Below are positions 46,787-58,000 of a stretch of 64,000 bases of DNA, piece after piece. How positions within the stretch are numbered: position 1 is the stretch's first letter; each line of letters opens with the position of its first letter. The translations under genes were made by a program, and so were the position numbers. Source of the stretch: JADKIH01 sp964595205 (lineage in GTDB: Bacteria > Bacteroidota > Bacteroidia > AKYH767-A > 2013-40CM-41-45); NCBI GenBank assembly GCA_964595205.1, contig CAZQOQ010000003.1, forward strand, positions 186,001 through 250,000, given 5' to 3'. Below the pieces are notes generated by a model. That model saw only the letters and a list, made by a program, of their open reading frames with translations. It did no database searches and was not told the DNA's origin.

Positions 46787-46818
46787 AAAAAATCCTCGCG
46801 ACGAATTAACTACGTCGC
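46787..46818 (-). promoter_or_regulatory. Hairpin with T run in the leader of gene C (possible attenuator)
   Basis: GCGACG (46798-46803) and CGTCGC (46813-46818) pair with a 9-nt loop. On the minus strand, five nt later, a run of six Ts follows (46787-46792). It sits between the candidate promoter and the start codon. The stem is short, so attenuation is only a possibility. Confidence 0.3.
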
Positions 46819-47125
46819 TAAGTGCATTCAATAATTCAGAGTAAAATCCCTTCGTAAAAAGAGTTTCGTTCATGTATTTTCGTTAAGTTAATTTCAATGT
46901 TTTCGGCTGATACGAAGCATTGAAAAAGTTTGTGTGTTTGTTAATATTGAATTCAAAGCTACAATTCTAATTGGTTTTTACAAGTTTTTGTTAATATTTT
47001 TTTAAATTATGTCAGAAAATTGATTCCAAATCATCAATTTTCAGGCATTTTAACAACTATTTCGTTGCTAATTTGTTAAAAAATCAAGGAATTTTATAGA
47101 GACATCGTTAAGCTAAACTAAATAC
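46819..47125. other. Gene-free leader and promoter region of gene C
   Basis: AT-rich spacer between gene C and the small frame at 47126. Apart from the promoter at 46954-46984 nothing further is recognised. Confidence 0.4.
46954..46984 (-). promoter_or_regulatory. Bacteroidota-type promoter for giant gene C
   Basis: On the minus strand CTTG (46981-46984) is followed by exactly 19 nt and then TAGCTTTG (46954-46961). This fits the primary sigma consensus of Bacteroidota (TTG, N19, TAnnTTTG). Transcription would start near 46948, giving a leader of about 215 nt. Confidence 0.55.
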
Positions 47126-47308
47126 TTATCCAAATATGTCATCCGGCATTAAACCGGAGAAGAAGCCAAAGTATAGTAAAATCAAACCCTGTAACAACAA
47201 CCCTATTATATAGATTACTCTTTTATAATTGATATTCCGTTTGATTAATCTAAACTCATTATCTGATTCAAAAGAATTACATTGCTGCATAAAAAAAATT
47301 AAGAACAA
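47126..47308 (-). CDS. Possible small membrane protein
   Basis: A 60-codon frame; the second Met (codon 47288-47290) gives a more natural 54-aa protein. A basic stretch (RLIKRNINYKR) is followed by one hydrophobic span (VIYIIGLLLQGLILLYFGFF) and a short acidic end (MPDDIFG), the layout of a single-span membrane peptide. No family is recognised and there is no supporting neighbour on this strand, so it may be spurious. Confidence 0.35.
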   Translation of the reverse strand: MFLIFFMQQCNSFESDNEFRLIKRNINYKRVIYIIGLLLQGLILLYFGFFSGLMPDDIFG

Positions 47309-47331
47309 TATTATGATCAGTTATTTCAAAT

Positions 47332-48627
47332 ATGATTAAAGATTCCATTGCCGAAATGCTCCATAAAGTGGAAATATTTAAAAATATTCCTGCTGATTTC
47401 TTAAATATTCTTTCCAAATCACTTTTTGCCGCCGACTATAAGAAAGACACACCGATCATTCATAAGGGGGAAGAAGGCGATTCCATGTATATTATTTTAA
47501 AGGGTAAAGTTAAAATTCATGATGATGAACACGTGGTCGCCACCATGGAGGCAGGGAATTACTTCGGTGAATTCTCCCTGCTCGATGCAGCTCCCCGATC
47601 AATGTCTGTAACCGCCATCGAAGACGTAACGGCTGTAGCAATAAAAAGAGAGGTGTTCTTTAACCTTCTGCAAAATCAAACCGATGTTTCTAAAAAAATA
47701 ATCAGTACGCTAACCAGGCGGCTGCGCCAACAGAACGAATCGTTAATAAACCAGTTTAAAACAAGAGAATCTGAACTCACGCGCCTCGTGGATGAACGTA
47801 CACGGGAATTACAGGTTAAGAATGAAGAAATCACTATAAAAAACCGTGAGATTACGGATAACGTGAATTACGCAAGGCGTATCCAGGCTGCTATTTTACC
47901 GGATGAAAAGTTCATCCGCGAATCATTTCCAGAATCGTTTGTTCTATACCTCCCGAAAGATATCGTCAGCGGCGACTTCTTTTCATTCTTTAAAACAGAA
48001 AGCGGCGCCATCATTATTGCCGCCGACTGCACAGGGCATGGTATTACCGGAGCCTTTTTAAGCATCATCGGCAGCTCCATCCTAAACCAGGTAATTAACG
48101 ATAAAAAAATTACAGACCCCGGAAAAATTCTGGATCATCTGCATGAGGAAATGATTGCTGTCCTCAATCAACGCAGCAATGAATCAACCGATGGCATGGA
48201 TGTATCGGTTTGTCATGTCGATTTCCATAAAAGCATCCTTTCTTTCGCAGGCGCAAACCGCCCGCTCTGGCTTCTTCGTAACGGAGAACTGAATGTATTT
48301 CCTCCCGATAAATTCCCCGTTGGCGGATTGCAGATCCTCCACAACTCCAGTTTTACAACCAGCCAAATTCCCGTTGAAACAGGTGACACTTTTTACATTT
48401 TCACCGATGGTTATGCGGACCAGTTCGGCGGTGACTCCGGAAAAAAATTAATGACTAAAAAGTTCAAAGAACTGCTGATCTCCATTCAGCATCTCAGCAT
48501 GTCACAACAAAAAGATCATCTCTCAGATTATTTTCAAAAATGGAAAAACAGTAACGAACAGGTTGATGATGTGCTTGTGATTGGCATCAGGCAGCAAAAT
48601 ACCATGCAACAAAACCGTGCAATATGA
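47332..48627 (+). CDS. cNMP-binding domain / SpoIIE-type PP2C phosphatase
   Basis: A cytoplasmic signalling protein of 431 aa. Residues about 14-130 are a cyclic-nucleotide-binding (CRP-like) domain: LFAADYKKDTPIIHKGEEGD, GNYFGEFSLLDAAPRSMSV with the phosphate-binding cassette. A coiled coil (about 140-180) links it to a SpoIIE-type serine phosphatase domain (about 185-425): PKDIVSGDFFSF, AADCTGHGITGAFLSIIG, STDGMDVSV and FTDGYADQFGG with the metal-binding Asp residues, ending VDDVLVIGI. Such proteins usually dephosphorylate anti-sigma-factor antagonists or partner-switch proteins in response to a ligand; no such partner is adjacent. It is on the opposite strand from the giant genes and ends at a hairpin terminator. 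Confidence 0.9.
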   Translation: MIKDSIAEMLHKVEIFKNIPADFLNILSKSLFAADYKKDTPIIHKGEEGDSMYIILKGKVKIHDDEHVVATMEAGNYFGEFSLLDAAPRSMSVTAIEDVTAVAIKREVFFNLLQNQTDVSKKIISTLTRRLRQQNESLINQFKTRESELTRLVDERTRELQVKNEEITIKNREITDNVNYARRIQAAILPDEKFIRESFPESFVLYLPKDIVSGDFFSFFKTESGAIIIAADCTGHGITGAFLSIIGSSILNQVINDKKITDPGKILDHLHEEMIAVLNQRSNESTDGMDVSVCHVDFHKSILSFAGANRPLWLLRNGELNVFPPDKFPVGGLQILHNSSFTTSQIPVETGDTFYIFTDGYADQFGGDSGKKLMTKKFKELLISIQHLSMSQQKDHLSDYFQKWKNSNEQVDDVLVIGIRQQNTMQQNRAI

Positions 48628-48722
48628 AACGTCTATAGCTGCCATCTTGTAAATCACAATGCGATTTAGAAACCTCATTCTGAAATTCACAAAACCCTGC
48701 CCTTTTAGGTATGGCACAAAAA

Positions 48723-48753
48723 AAACGGGGGCGGGTTTATCGCCTCCGTTTTA
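48723..48753. terminator. Bidirectional terminator
   Basis: AAAACGGGGGCG (48723-48734) pairs with CGCCTCCGTTTT (48742-48753), one G-U pair, loop 7 nt. It has T/A runs on both sides and separates the convergent phosphatase and OmpA genes. Confidence 0.85.
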
Positions 48754-48814
48754 CTCTTCTAAACTTGTGTTTCATGAAAAGTACTACATATAAAAATTGC
48801 CTTTAATTAATTAT

Positions 48815-50998
48815 CTATTGCAGCGAGAGAATTTTGAATTCCGTTCGCCTGTTTCTCTGATAGTCTCTTTCACTGCATATTTTCGCGCCGGTATTATCAC
48901 AATCGCATTTAACAATCGGTATTGTTTCACCGAATCCTTTTGAAGTTAACCTGTCTGCCGTAATCCCTTTGGAGATCAGGTAATCAACAGCCGCCTGAGC
49001 CCTCCTTTGGGAGAGTGCCATATTGTATTCATCCGTCTGCCTGCAATCCGTATGTGCACGCATTTCAATTTTCATGCTCGGATTGGAATTCATCATCTGA
49101 ACTACTCCATCCAGTATCAAGGCTGCATCCGGCCTGATGTTATATTTATTCAGATCGTAATAGATATTATTGATCTTGACCACATCGTTTGCTTTGATCA
49201 ATACAACGTTTGTCACCAGTTCTTTTTTGCTTGCAAGCATTTCAGGAGTAATATCTATCGGCATTGATGCAAAGTTTTTCTTGATTGCATCCAGCCTGAA
49301 ATGACCATCGATCGGGACATTCTCAAATTTATATGTGCCATCCTTTGACGTCATTGCAAATTGTTCAACACCTGTGTTTGAATCTATCAGCCTGACTTTT
49401 GCATTTGCCATACCTGCCTTTTTCTTGTTGTTGGCATAAATCTTACCTGCCAGTGTAGTCGTTTCAGCTTTCTTGTCCATGCCAATTGACAGATTTTGAG
49501 TGGAGGCAATGGCCATCGACTTCGTTTCAATTTCGATAGAATCCGACTGATACCTGTCTTTTTCCGTTATGATTTGATATTGACGACCGGGTGTCATTAA
49601 GAAATTAAAAGTTCCGCTGTCTGACGTGGTTATCACTTTTTTCTCTCTCCCCGATTCGATGATCCTGATCGTTGACGCCGTTAACGGCAACTTGGTTTTA
49701 GAATCGTAGACGAGTACATTTAATAAGATCGCCATCCTGTTGAACAAATAGATGTCGTCGTTTTCGTTCTTGCTGTCTCTGTTTGATGAAAAATACCCCG
49801 CGCTGCCGTCTTCATTCTGCACCCATCCGAGATCATCACCGGATGAATTGATCGGGTATCCAAGATTCAGTGAGCCAAAATACCCACCGTCTGATTTCGG
49901 ACTGTAAAAGATATCATAACCTCCCAGACCACCGCGACCGTCGCTGGCAAAAAATAATCCGTCTTTATTATCAACAAAAGGAAACCCGTCGTTGCTGAAA
50001 GTATTTACAGCCGGCCCGAGATTAATTGGCCTGCCCCACGTGTCGCCCGATTTCATACACATATATAAATCCAGTCCTCCATAACCACCCGGCATGTCCG
50101 ATGCAAAGAACAATTTATTTCCATCAGCGCTCAGGTAAGGATGCGCACAATTATAATTATCGCTGTTGTACGGGAACGCTGCATCTTCTGTCCATTTAGA
50201 ACCCGATTTCCTGAAGTGATATATCTTAAGCTTAATGATACCGCTGTCGCTCCTGTGAATTTTCCCGTTATCTATGTTATTTCTTGTCACATATAATTCG
50301 TCAAATTTTTCATTGAAACAAATCGTTCCGTTGTTAAATTTGGTATTTATCATTGGTGCAAATTCTTCTGGCTTCTCAAACTTATTTTCAGATCCCCTGG
50401 CATAGTAGAGCGAGTAAAAAGGCAATCCCGTCCACTCGTGTGTGGCCTGGAACAAATCTGCTTTTTTCCTTGATGATGAAAAGACAATTCCATCCTTATA
50501 GAACACAGGAGAACAATCAGAATTCGGGCTGTTGATGGATAATTTTTCGATCAGGTAATTCGCACTGTCTTCCACAAGTGCGTTCAGCTGATGCAGCGAT
50601 TCCAGAATTTTATCGCTTCGCTCGTCGGAACCGGCAATTTCCGTATAACGTTTGATCCAGGTTTCGGCCTCCGGATAATTTCCATTACTCATCAATGCCT
50701 GTGTATAAAACAACAGGTGTGATGGTTTTGCATCCTTAAGCCTGACGACTTTAGAATACCATTTTTCTGCTTCCCTGGAATCATTAATGAGACGATAGCA
50801 ATGGGCAAGTCTGAATAGTGCTTCAGAATTATCAGGATCTGACTTTAAGGCCTTCTCATATTCGGGCACGGCTGCAGCAAAGGAAAGGTCATCATATAAT
50901 TTGTTAGCCTTCTTCAGATGACTTTGTGCATGGCACAAAACCGGGAAAAGAAAGATCAGGCAAATCGACCGGATCTTTATGTTAGCAAGCTTCTTCAT
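48815..50998 (-). CDS. PorE-like OmpA-family protein (TPR, beta-propeller, CRD, OmpA)
   Basis: A 727-aa exported protein with the domain order of PorE, a T9SS-associated periplasmic protein: signal peptide (1-25), TPR region (about 26-160, ALKSDPDNSEALFRLAHCY), WD40/PD40-type beta-propeller (about 185-430, LSADGNKLFFASDMPGGYGG and FASDGRGGLGGYDIFY), carboxypeptidase regulatory-like domains (about 436-600) and a C-terminal OmpA peptidoglycan-binding domain (about 605-727, HTDCRQTDEYN, LSQRRAQAAVDYL, NRRTEF). It lacks a convincing lipobox. It is the last gene of a minus-strand operon: the giant adhesin, a PorP/SprF protein, then this gene after 20 bp. It would tie the outer-membrane complex to the cell wall. 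Whether it serves the core T9SS or only this adhesin is unknown. Confidence 0.85.
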   Translation of the reverse strand: MKKLANIKIRSICLIFLFPVLCHAQSHLKKANKLYDDLSFAAAVPEYEKALKSDPDNSEALFRLAHCYRLINDSREAEKWYSKVVRLKDAKPSHLLFYTQALMSNGNYPEAETWIKRYTEIAGSDERSDKILESLHQLNALVEDSANYLIEKLSINSPNSDCSPVFYKDGIVFSSSRKKADLFQATHEWTGLPFYSLYYARGSENKFEKPEEFAPMINTKFNNGTICFNEKFDELYVTRNNIDNGKIHRSDSGIIKLKIYHFRKSGSKWTEDAAFPYNSDNYNCAHPYLSADGNKLFFASDMPGGYGGLDLYMCMKSGDTWGRPINLGPAVNTFSNDGFPFVDNKDGLFFASDGRGGLGGYDIFYSPKSDGGYFGSLNLGYPINSSGDDLGWVQNEDGSAGYFSSNRDSKNENDDIYLFNRMAILLNVLVYDSKTKLPLTASTIRIIESGREKKVITTSDSGTFNFLMTPGRQYQIITEKDRYQSDSIEIETKSMAIASTQNLSIGMDKKAETTTLAGKIYANNKKKAGMANAKVRLIDSNTGVEQFAMTSKDGTYKFENVPIDGHFRLDAIKKNFASMPIDITPEMLASKKELVTNVVLIKANDVVKINNIYYDLNKYNIRPDAALILDGVVQMMNSNPSMKIEMRAHTDCRQTDEYNMALSQRRAQAAVDYLISKGITADRLTSKGFGETIPIVKCDCDNTGAKICSERDYQRNRRTEFKILSLQ

Positions 50999-51018
50999 TT
51001 TATTTTTGTCATATTAGA

Positions 51019-52005
51019 TTAGAAGAGTCGTGGAGAAGCAATTCTGTTTCTTCGATAAACAAAATCATAACCAATTGTTATTTCATGCGATCCTGATGTA
51101 TATGAATTCAGGTTCGATAATGTATAATCATAAGAATAAAAAATCCGTAACTGCGGACTTAACTGGAAACCGGTTATTGCAGAAACCGCATCTCCCGTAC
51201 GGAATGAACCTCCCAGCCACCAGACGTTTCCGATCAATCCGTGCAAGGCAACTTCAGCCTGGACCGGCGCTCCATATACCTGCTTCACCATCATGGATGT
51301 TTTCAGCTTGAAATTATCCGAAACATCCATCACCAATGCTGATGTCAGGTAATAATGCCAGTCCTGCGGACTCGCTGTATTCCTGACCCCGGAAGCACTG
51401 AATGAATTCTTTATCATTCTCGGAATTGAAAATCCGACATAGAATTTCTTTGTGTAGTAGAACATCCCAAAACCTGCATTCGGCACAATCACATTGGGAT
51501 TATCCAGGTTGAATACATGATCGTCCGGGTTAATCAAAACCAGATCATCAATGTTTTGACGGTACTGGATGAGTCCGCCAAGCAAACCAAACGACAAGTG
51601 CGACCTGTCGCCGGTCTTAATTCTGTATGAGTAAGTTCCGTTTACCCTGAGCAAATTTGTTATTCCGATACTTTCATTCATTGCAGAAAAACCTATTCCG
51701 TTTTTTTCGCCTGCCGGAGTATGGATGGAAAATGTCTGTGTCTTCGGCGAACCTGCAATCCCAACCCACTGATCCCTGTACAGCAATGTGGCCGCCATAA
51801 CACCACGAGTTCCTGTATAAGCCGGGTTGATAAACATTTCATTATTCATGTACTGCGAGAACATAGGATCGAACTGTGCATTTGCTTTCAGGCATAGCAC
51901 AAAAAGTAAAACCAGGAGGCTGCCGGCCTTCATCCTTCCTGTTTTATTTATCTGAACCTTATTCATTTTGTTTTCTATATTCAATATGCGCTGTTGATTC
52001 AACAT
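51019..52005 (-). CDS. sprF: PorP/SprF-family outer-membrane protein
   Basis: A 328-aa protein of the PorP/SprF family, beta-barrel proteins that retain or help secrete T9SS cargo. The mature start is typical: AQFDPMFSQYMNNEMFINPA, then AYTGTRG and RDQWVGIAGSPKTQTFSIH. The signal peptide is around residues 25-44 (KAGSLLVLLFVLCLKANA), so the first Met gives a long leader; Met14 or Met25 could also start the protein. The ATG at 52003-52005 shares one base with the stop of the giant adhesin (TAATG), which supports coupled translation. SprF is needed for secretion of SprB-type adhesins in Flavobacterium, and this protein is likely the partner of the upstream gene product. Confidence 0.9.
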   Translation of the reverse strand: MLNQQRILNIENKMNKVQINKTGRMKAGSLLVLLFVLCLKANAQFDPMFSQYMNNEMFINPAYTGTRGVMAATLLYRDQWVGIAGSPKTQTFSIHTPAGEKNGIGFSAMNESIGITNLLRVNGTYSYRIKTGDRSHLSFGLLGGLIQYRQNIDDLVLINPDDHVFNLDNPNVIVPNAGFGMFYYTKKFYVGFSIPRMIKNSFSASGVRNTASPQDWHYYLTSALVMDVSDNFKLKTSMMVKQVYGAPVQAEVALHGLIGNVWWLGGSFRTGDAVSAITGFQLSPQLRIFYSYDYTLSNLNSYTSGSHEITIGYDFVYRRNRIASPRLF

Positions 52006-55000
52006 TATCTCCTGATCTCTACAAAGCCGGTCTTATTTTTTGCTCCATTTCCCAGTTCAAGAATGTAGTAGTATGTTCCATCCGGCAGAGTCTCTCCTTC
52101 CAATACATTCTTCTCAGTACAGGTTCCTTTCCAGTCGTTGTTGTATGGTTTTGAATGGTACACCAGGTTACCCCAGCGGTTGAATATCTGAAGTGAATTA
52201 TTTGGGAACTTATTCAGGCCAAGAATTTCAAAGGCATCATTTACCCCGTCTCCTTCCGGCGTGATACCATTCGGTATCTTCAACGTATCGCAATTGGCTG
52301 CAATCAATATAGCTGCCGTAGAGACACATGAGAAGCTGTCTGTGACTGTTACCTGGTAATTGGTAGTCGTAGATGGCGTTGCAACCGGCGTTGCTATATT
52401 CACCGAATCAAGTCCGTAGGATGGCGTCCATAAATAAGTACCCGTTCCGCTCGTAATTGCATTAGCCATGAGTTGTGTTCCTGTTTCACAGGTGAAAGGC
52501 GTTGATGTAATATTCACCACCGGAGCAGGATGCACCAGTATGGTCAGAACCGTATCTGAACTGCAGCCGCCAATGAAGCCGGTCACTGTATAATCAGTGG
52601 TTACCACCGGTGAAGCAGTCGGGTTTGATAACGTAACGTCATTCAGGCCTGATGAAGGTGTCCATACATAACTGTTTGCACCTGCTGCTGTCAACTGCGT
52701 GTTAGAACCTTCACAAATAGCTGTTCCACCGCTTGCATCAATTACCGGCATTGGATTCGCGACTATATTGATTCCGTTGGAAGTGAATATTCCGCAGCCA
52801 TTGTTAATTTCCAGGGTATAGGTCGCAGTCTGGCTTGCTATGTAAATACTGTCAGTCGCTCCAGGAATTGCAATGCCGTTGGACATCCATTGGAATGGTC
52901 CGCTCTGTATCACAGAACTTAAACGTGCGCTGTCGCCCTGGCAGAATGATAGTGAATCATATGTGGCTATCGATAATGAGGAGTTATCGCTGATCGTATA
53001 AACAGATGTATCCGTGCATGAATTATTATCGGTAACAACCAGTGTATATGTTCCTGCTACCGCGGTAATGTCCTCTGTCGTCTGACCGGAATCCCATGCA
53101 TAAGTATACCCGGAAGTTCCGCCGGCAACTGTTACGTCAACAGAACCCTGAACATTTACCAGGCATGTGGATGGAGTAATGCTTGCACTGGCTGAAAGTG
53201 CCGATGCCGGCTGGGTGATCGTTGCGCTGTGTGTGGATGTACATCCGTTATTATCCGTTACGGTTACGTCGTATGTACCGGCAGGGACGTTAAGTAGATC
53301 CTGGTTTGTATCTCCGTTATTCCAGAGGAAACTGAAGCTGGCTGTTCCGCCTGTTACACCAAGCTGAATTGAACCGGTTGTATTTCCAAAACACAACACA
53401 TCAGTAATAGTACTGGAAAGTACAAGCGCTGGCGGCTCAAGAACGGTAGCTGTATCAATGATCGAACATCCCAGAGAATCTGTAATGGTAACAGAATATA
53501 ATCCTGCCGGAACATTTGTGATGTTGGCTGTAGTGGCTCCTGTGTTCCAAAGATATGTGAACGTCGGGACAAGGAATGCTGAAGTAGTCACAGAACCTGT
53601 ACTTCCGCCGAAGCATAATACTTCATGCGCCAGGATTCCTGAAGCGATCGGCCCATTCACTGAGATGATCAATGATGCATTCGAACATCCCTGTGGTGAA
53701 CCATTATCGCAGATAGTATAATCGACCGTGTCGGCACCGTGATAGCCAGGATTTGGCGTATATGTTATGGTAATTCCGTCAGTTATTGCCGAACCGTTTT
53801 GCGGCTGTACAATTGAAGAAACGAATATTGAGTCTGCATCGATGTCGCTGTCGTTGGTCAGTACACTTGCCTGGACCGATGAACCGGAGCAAACACCTGC
53901 ATTCTCGCTGACTGCCACCGGATTGTCATTCACCGCATTCACGGTAATAATCAGCGTATCATTCATGCAAATTGACGGCAGCGGAGTACCTGAATCACAG
54001 ATTGAAATAATGACTGTATCGCTTCCGTTGAAATCCGGATCTGGCGTGTAGGTATATGTGCCGTTAATGTTGATGATGATATTTCCGTTGGACGGTCCGC
54101 TTACCGGAACGGGATTGGCGGTGATGGTTGTTGAATCCGGATCGATGTCGCCGGAATCAATTACGCTTCCGTTAACCGGTATATCCTCGTTCGTACTGAT
54201 CGTGTCGTTTGCAACAATCATCGTGTCGTTCACTGCATTCACCGTAATTGTAAGCGTATCATTCACGCAGATAGAAGGAAGCGGCGTGCCGGCATCGCAA
54301 ACGTTAAAGACGATTACATCGACACCATTGAAATCGGAGTTCGGAGTATAGGTATAAGTACCGTCACCGTTCATCACTATAAGTCCATTGGAAGGACCGG
54401 ACACGGGAACCGTATTTACGGTAAGTGCGGTTGTATCCGCATCGAAATCGCCTGCAGTCAGTATGGTTGAACTAAGCGGAACATCCTCGTTAGTAGATGC
54501 GGCATCATTGGCGATCACGCTGGTATCGTTCACTGCTGCCACGGTAATGACAAGCGTATCGTTTACGCATTCAGGGAAAGGAACGCTCGTGTCGCAGATT
54601 TCATAGACGGCGATATCGCTGCTATTGAAGTTCGTAGCCGGTGTATAAGAATAGGTTCCGTTGGCATTCATTACGATAACACCATTTGATGCGGCCAGTA
54701 CAGGAGCGGTGGTTACAACAAGCGCAAGGCTGTCAGGATCGTAATCACCGGCCGTTATAATTGTTCCGTTAAATACGATGTCTTCGTTGGTTGTAATGGT
54801 ATCGTTGGCAATCACAGGCGGTTCGTTGAATTGAGCGACGAAAATGAACAACGTATCATTTACACAGATTGGCGGCAACGGTGTACCGGAATCGCAGACA
54901 GAAATAACTGCCGTATCGGTACCATAGTAATTCGGATCAGGAGTATATGAATACGTTCCGTTAGTGCTTACTGTAATCGATCCGTGAGCTGGATTCAGCA

Positions 55001-58000
55001 CAGGCACCGTATCGGCAGATAGCGCTGTAGTATCCGGATCGAAATCATTCGGATTGATTACTGTTCCCGTAAATGTTGAGTCTTCGATTGAATTCAGCGT
55101 GTCGTTGATGACAACCGGTGCATCATTCACCGGATCAACCGTAATGAAGATGGTATCGTTTGTACAAGCCGACGGCATTGGTGTACCGGCATCGCAGATG
55201 CTTACCACCACCATGTCTGTTCCGTTGAAATCCGGATCAGGAGTATAAGTATAAGTACCGTTTGCATTGATGACGATTGATCCGTTTGATGCATCCAGGA
55301 CAGGAACCGTATTTGCTGTGAGCGCCGTTGAATCAGGATCTGTATCTCCTGCATCAGTCAGGTCGCCATTGAAAGGCGTATCTTCATTTGTCGAAACAGT
55401 TTCATTATCCAGTACCGGTGCATCATTCAGAGGATTCACGGTAATGAAGATGGTATCGTTTGTACATGCAGCAGGCATTGGTGTTCCGGTATCGCAGATG
55501 CTAACGACAACTATGTCAGTTCCGTTGAAATCAGGATCCGGAGTATAAGTATAGGTACCATCGGCATTGATGATGATGGAACCGTTGGTTGCATCGAGGA
55601 CCGGAACCGTATTTGCTGTGAGGGCAGTCGTGTCAATATCAGAATCGCCTGCATCGGTTAAATCGCCATTCACAGGTGTGTCTTCGTTTGTTGAAATGAT
55701 TTCGTTATCCAGAACCGGCGGATCATTCACCGGATCAACCGTAATGAAGATGGTATCGTTTGTACAAGCCGACGGCATTGGTGTACCGGCATCACAGATG
55801 CTTACCACCACCATGTCTGTTCCGTTGAAATCCGGATCAGGAGTATAAGTATATGTTCCGTTTGCATTGATGACGATTGATCCGTTTGATGCATCCAGGA
55901 CAGGAACCGTATTAGCTGTGAGTGCCGTTGAATCAGGATCTGCATCTCCGGCATCAGTCAGGTCGCCATTGAAAGGCGTATCTTCATTTGTTGAAATAGT
56001 TTCATTATCCAGTACAGGTGGATCATTCAGAGGATTCACGGTAATGAAGATGGTATCGTTTATACAGGCAGCAGGCATTGGCGTTCCTGCATCACAAATA
56101 CTCACAACCACCATGTCAGTTCCGTTGAAATCAGGATCCGGTGTATAAGTATAGGTGCCATCGGCATTGATGATGATGGAACCGTTGGCTGCATCGAGGA
56201 CCGGAACCGTATTTGCTGTAAGTATAGTAGAGTCAGGATCGGCATCGCCTCCATCCGTCAGATCTCCGTTTACAGGTATATCTTCGTTTGTCGATATAGT
56301 TTCATTATCCAATACAGGAGGGTCGTTGCCCGGATTGACGGTTATGAAAATCGTATCGTTGGTACATTCGGCCGGCATTGGTGTACCGGCATCGCAGACA
56401 CTTACCACGACTATATCTGTTCCATTGAAATCCGGATCAGGAGTATAAGTATAAGTACCGTTTGCATTGATGACGATTGATCCGTTTGATGCATCCAGAA
56501 CAGGAACCGTATTAGCTGTTAGCGCCGTTGAGTCAGGATCTGTATCTCCTGCATCAGTCAGGTCGCCGTTAACAGGCGTATCTTCATTTGTTGAAATAAT
56601 TTCATTATCCAGCACAGGCGGATTATTAGTCGGGAATATTGAAATATATACGGTATCGTTTCTGCAAATAGCAGGTAATGGCCTTCCCGAATCACATATA
56701 TTCACGATAAACATATCAGACCCGTTATAAAATGGATCTGGCGTGTATAGGTAAATTCCATTCAATCCTATACTTACAGTACCATGGGCAGGTGCAAGTA
56801 CCGGAATTGTGTCCGGAATCAGCGAAGTTGTATCCGGATCATAATCCCCGCCATCGAAAAGATCATCTGTGAAAGCTATGTCTTCAGGAGTACTAACTGT
56901 ATCGTTTATAACCACCGGCGCATCGTTTACCGGATTCACTGTAATGAAAATTGTATCATTCCTGCAACTGTCCGGTGCAGGGGTGCCACCATCGCAAATA
57001 TTTACAACCACGATGTCTGTGCCGTTATAATCTGCATCCGGAGTATAGGTAAACGTTCCATCGGCATTGATGATGATATTGCCGTGTGCAGGAGCCAGTA
57101 CCGGAACCGTGTTTGCAGTTAATGCAGTGGTATCAGGATCGTAGTCGCCGGCATCGGTAAGATCTCCGTTTACCGGAGTATCTTCGTTGGTGGAAATATT
57201 TTCGTTGTCCAGCACCGGCGGATCGTTGAATGGAGCAACGGTAATGAACAATGTATCATTTATACAAATGGCTGGCATCGGATTTCCTGCATCACAGATG
57301 GTTATTACAGCAGTATCCGGGCCGTTATAATTTGGATTCGGCGTGTACGAATACGTTCCGTTGGCATTTACCACGAGTATACCATTCGCTACATCTACAA
57401 CAGGGGTGGTGTTTGCGGAGAGCACAGTCGTATCAGGATCTGAATCGCCTGCATCGGTAAGGTCGCCGTTGTATACGGTATTCTCATCAACAAGGATGAT
57501 TTCATTATCGACTACCGGCGTGTCATTCACAGCAGTAACGGTAATGAAAATTGTATCGTTCACACAACTGGCCGGCATTGGTGTTCCCGCATCACAGATA
57601 CTCACTACCACAAGGTCTGTTCCGTTAAAGTCCGGATCCGGCGTATAGGTAAATGTGCCGTCTGAGTTTATTACAACGGAACCGTTGACCGCATCCACAA
57701 CCGGTACCGTATTGGCAGAAAGGGCGGTTCCATCAGGATCGGAATCACCTGCATCCGTGAGGTCACCGTTTACCGGCGTGTCCTCATCCGTCGTGAGTGA
57801 TTCATTATCCACTACCGGCGGATCATTCACGGGATTCACCGTAATAAATATGGTATCGTTTGTACAAATGGACGGCATAGGAGTACCGGCATCGCAGATT
57901 TCAATGACAGCCAAATCCGATCCGGTGTAATTTCCGTTTGGAGTATAAGTATAGGTTCCGTCGGCATTTACCAAAAGCACACCATTCGTTACGTCTACTA

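Noticed and set aside
54058..57930. Plus-strand open frames of about 93 aa recurring every 300 bp
   Set aside because: They are antisense shadows of the 300-bp repeat array of the giant adhesin; the repeat length is a multiple of three, so the same open frame reappears.
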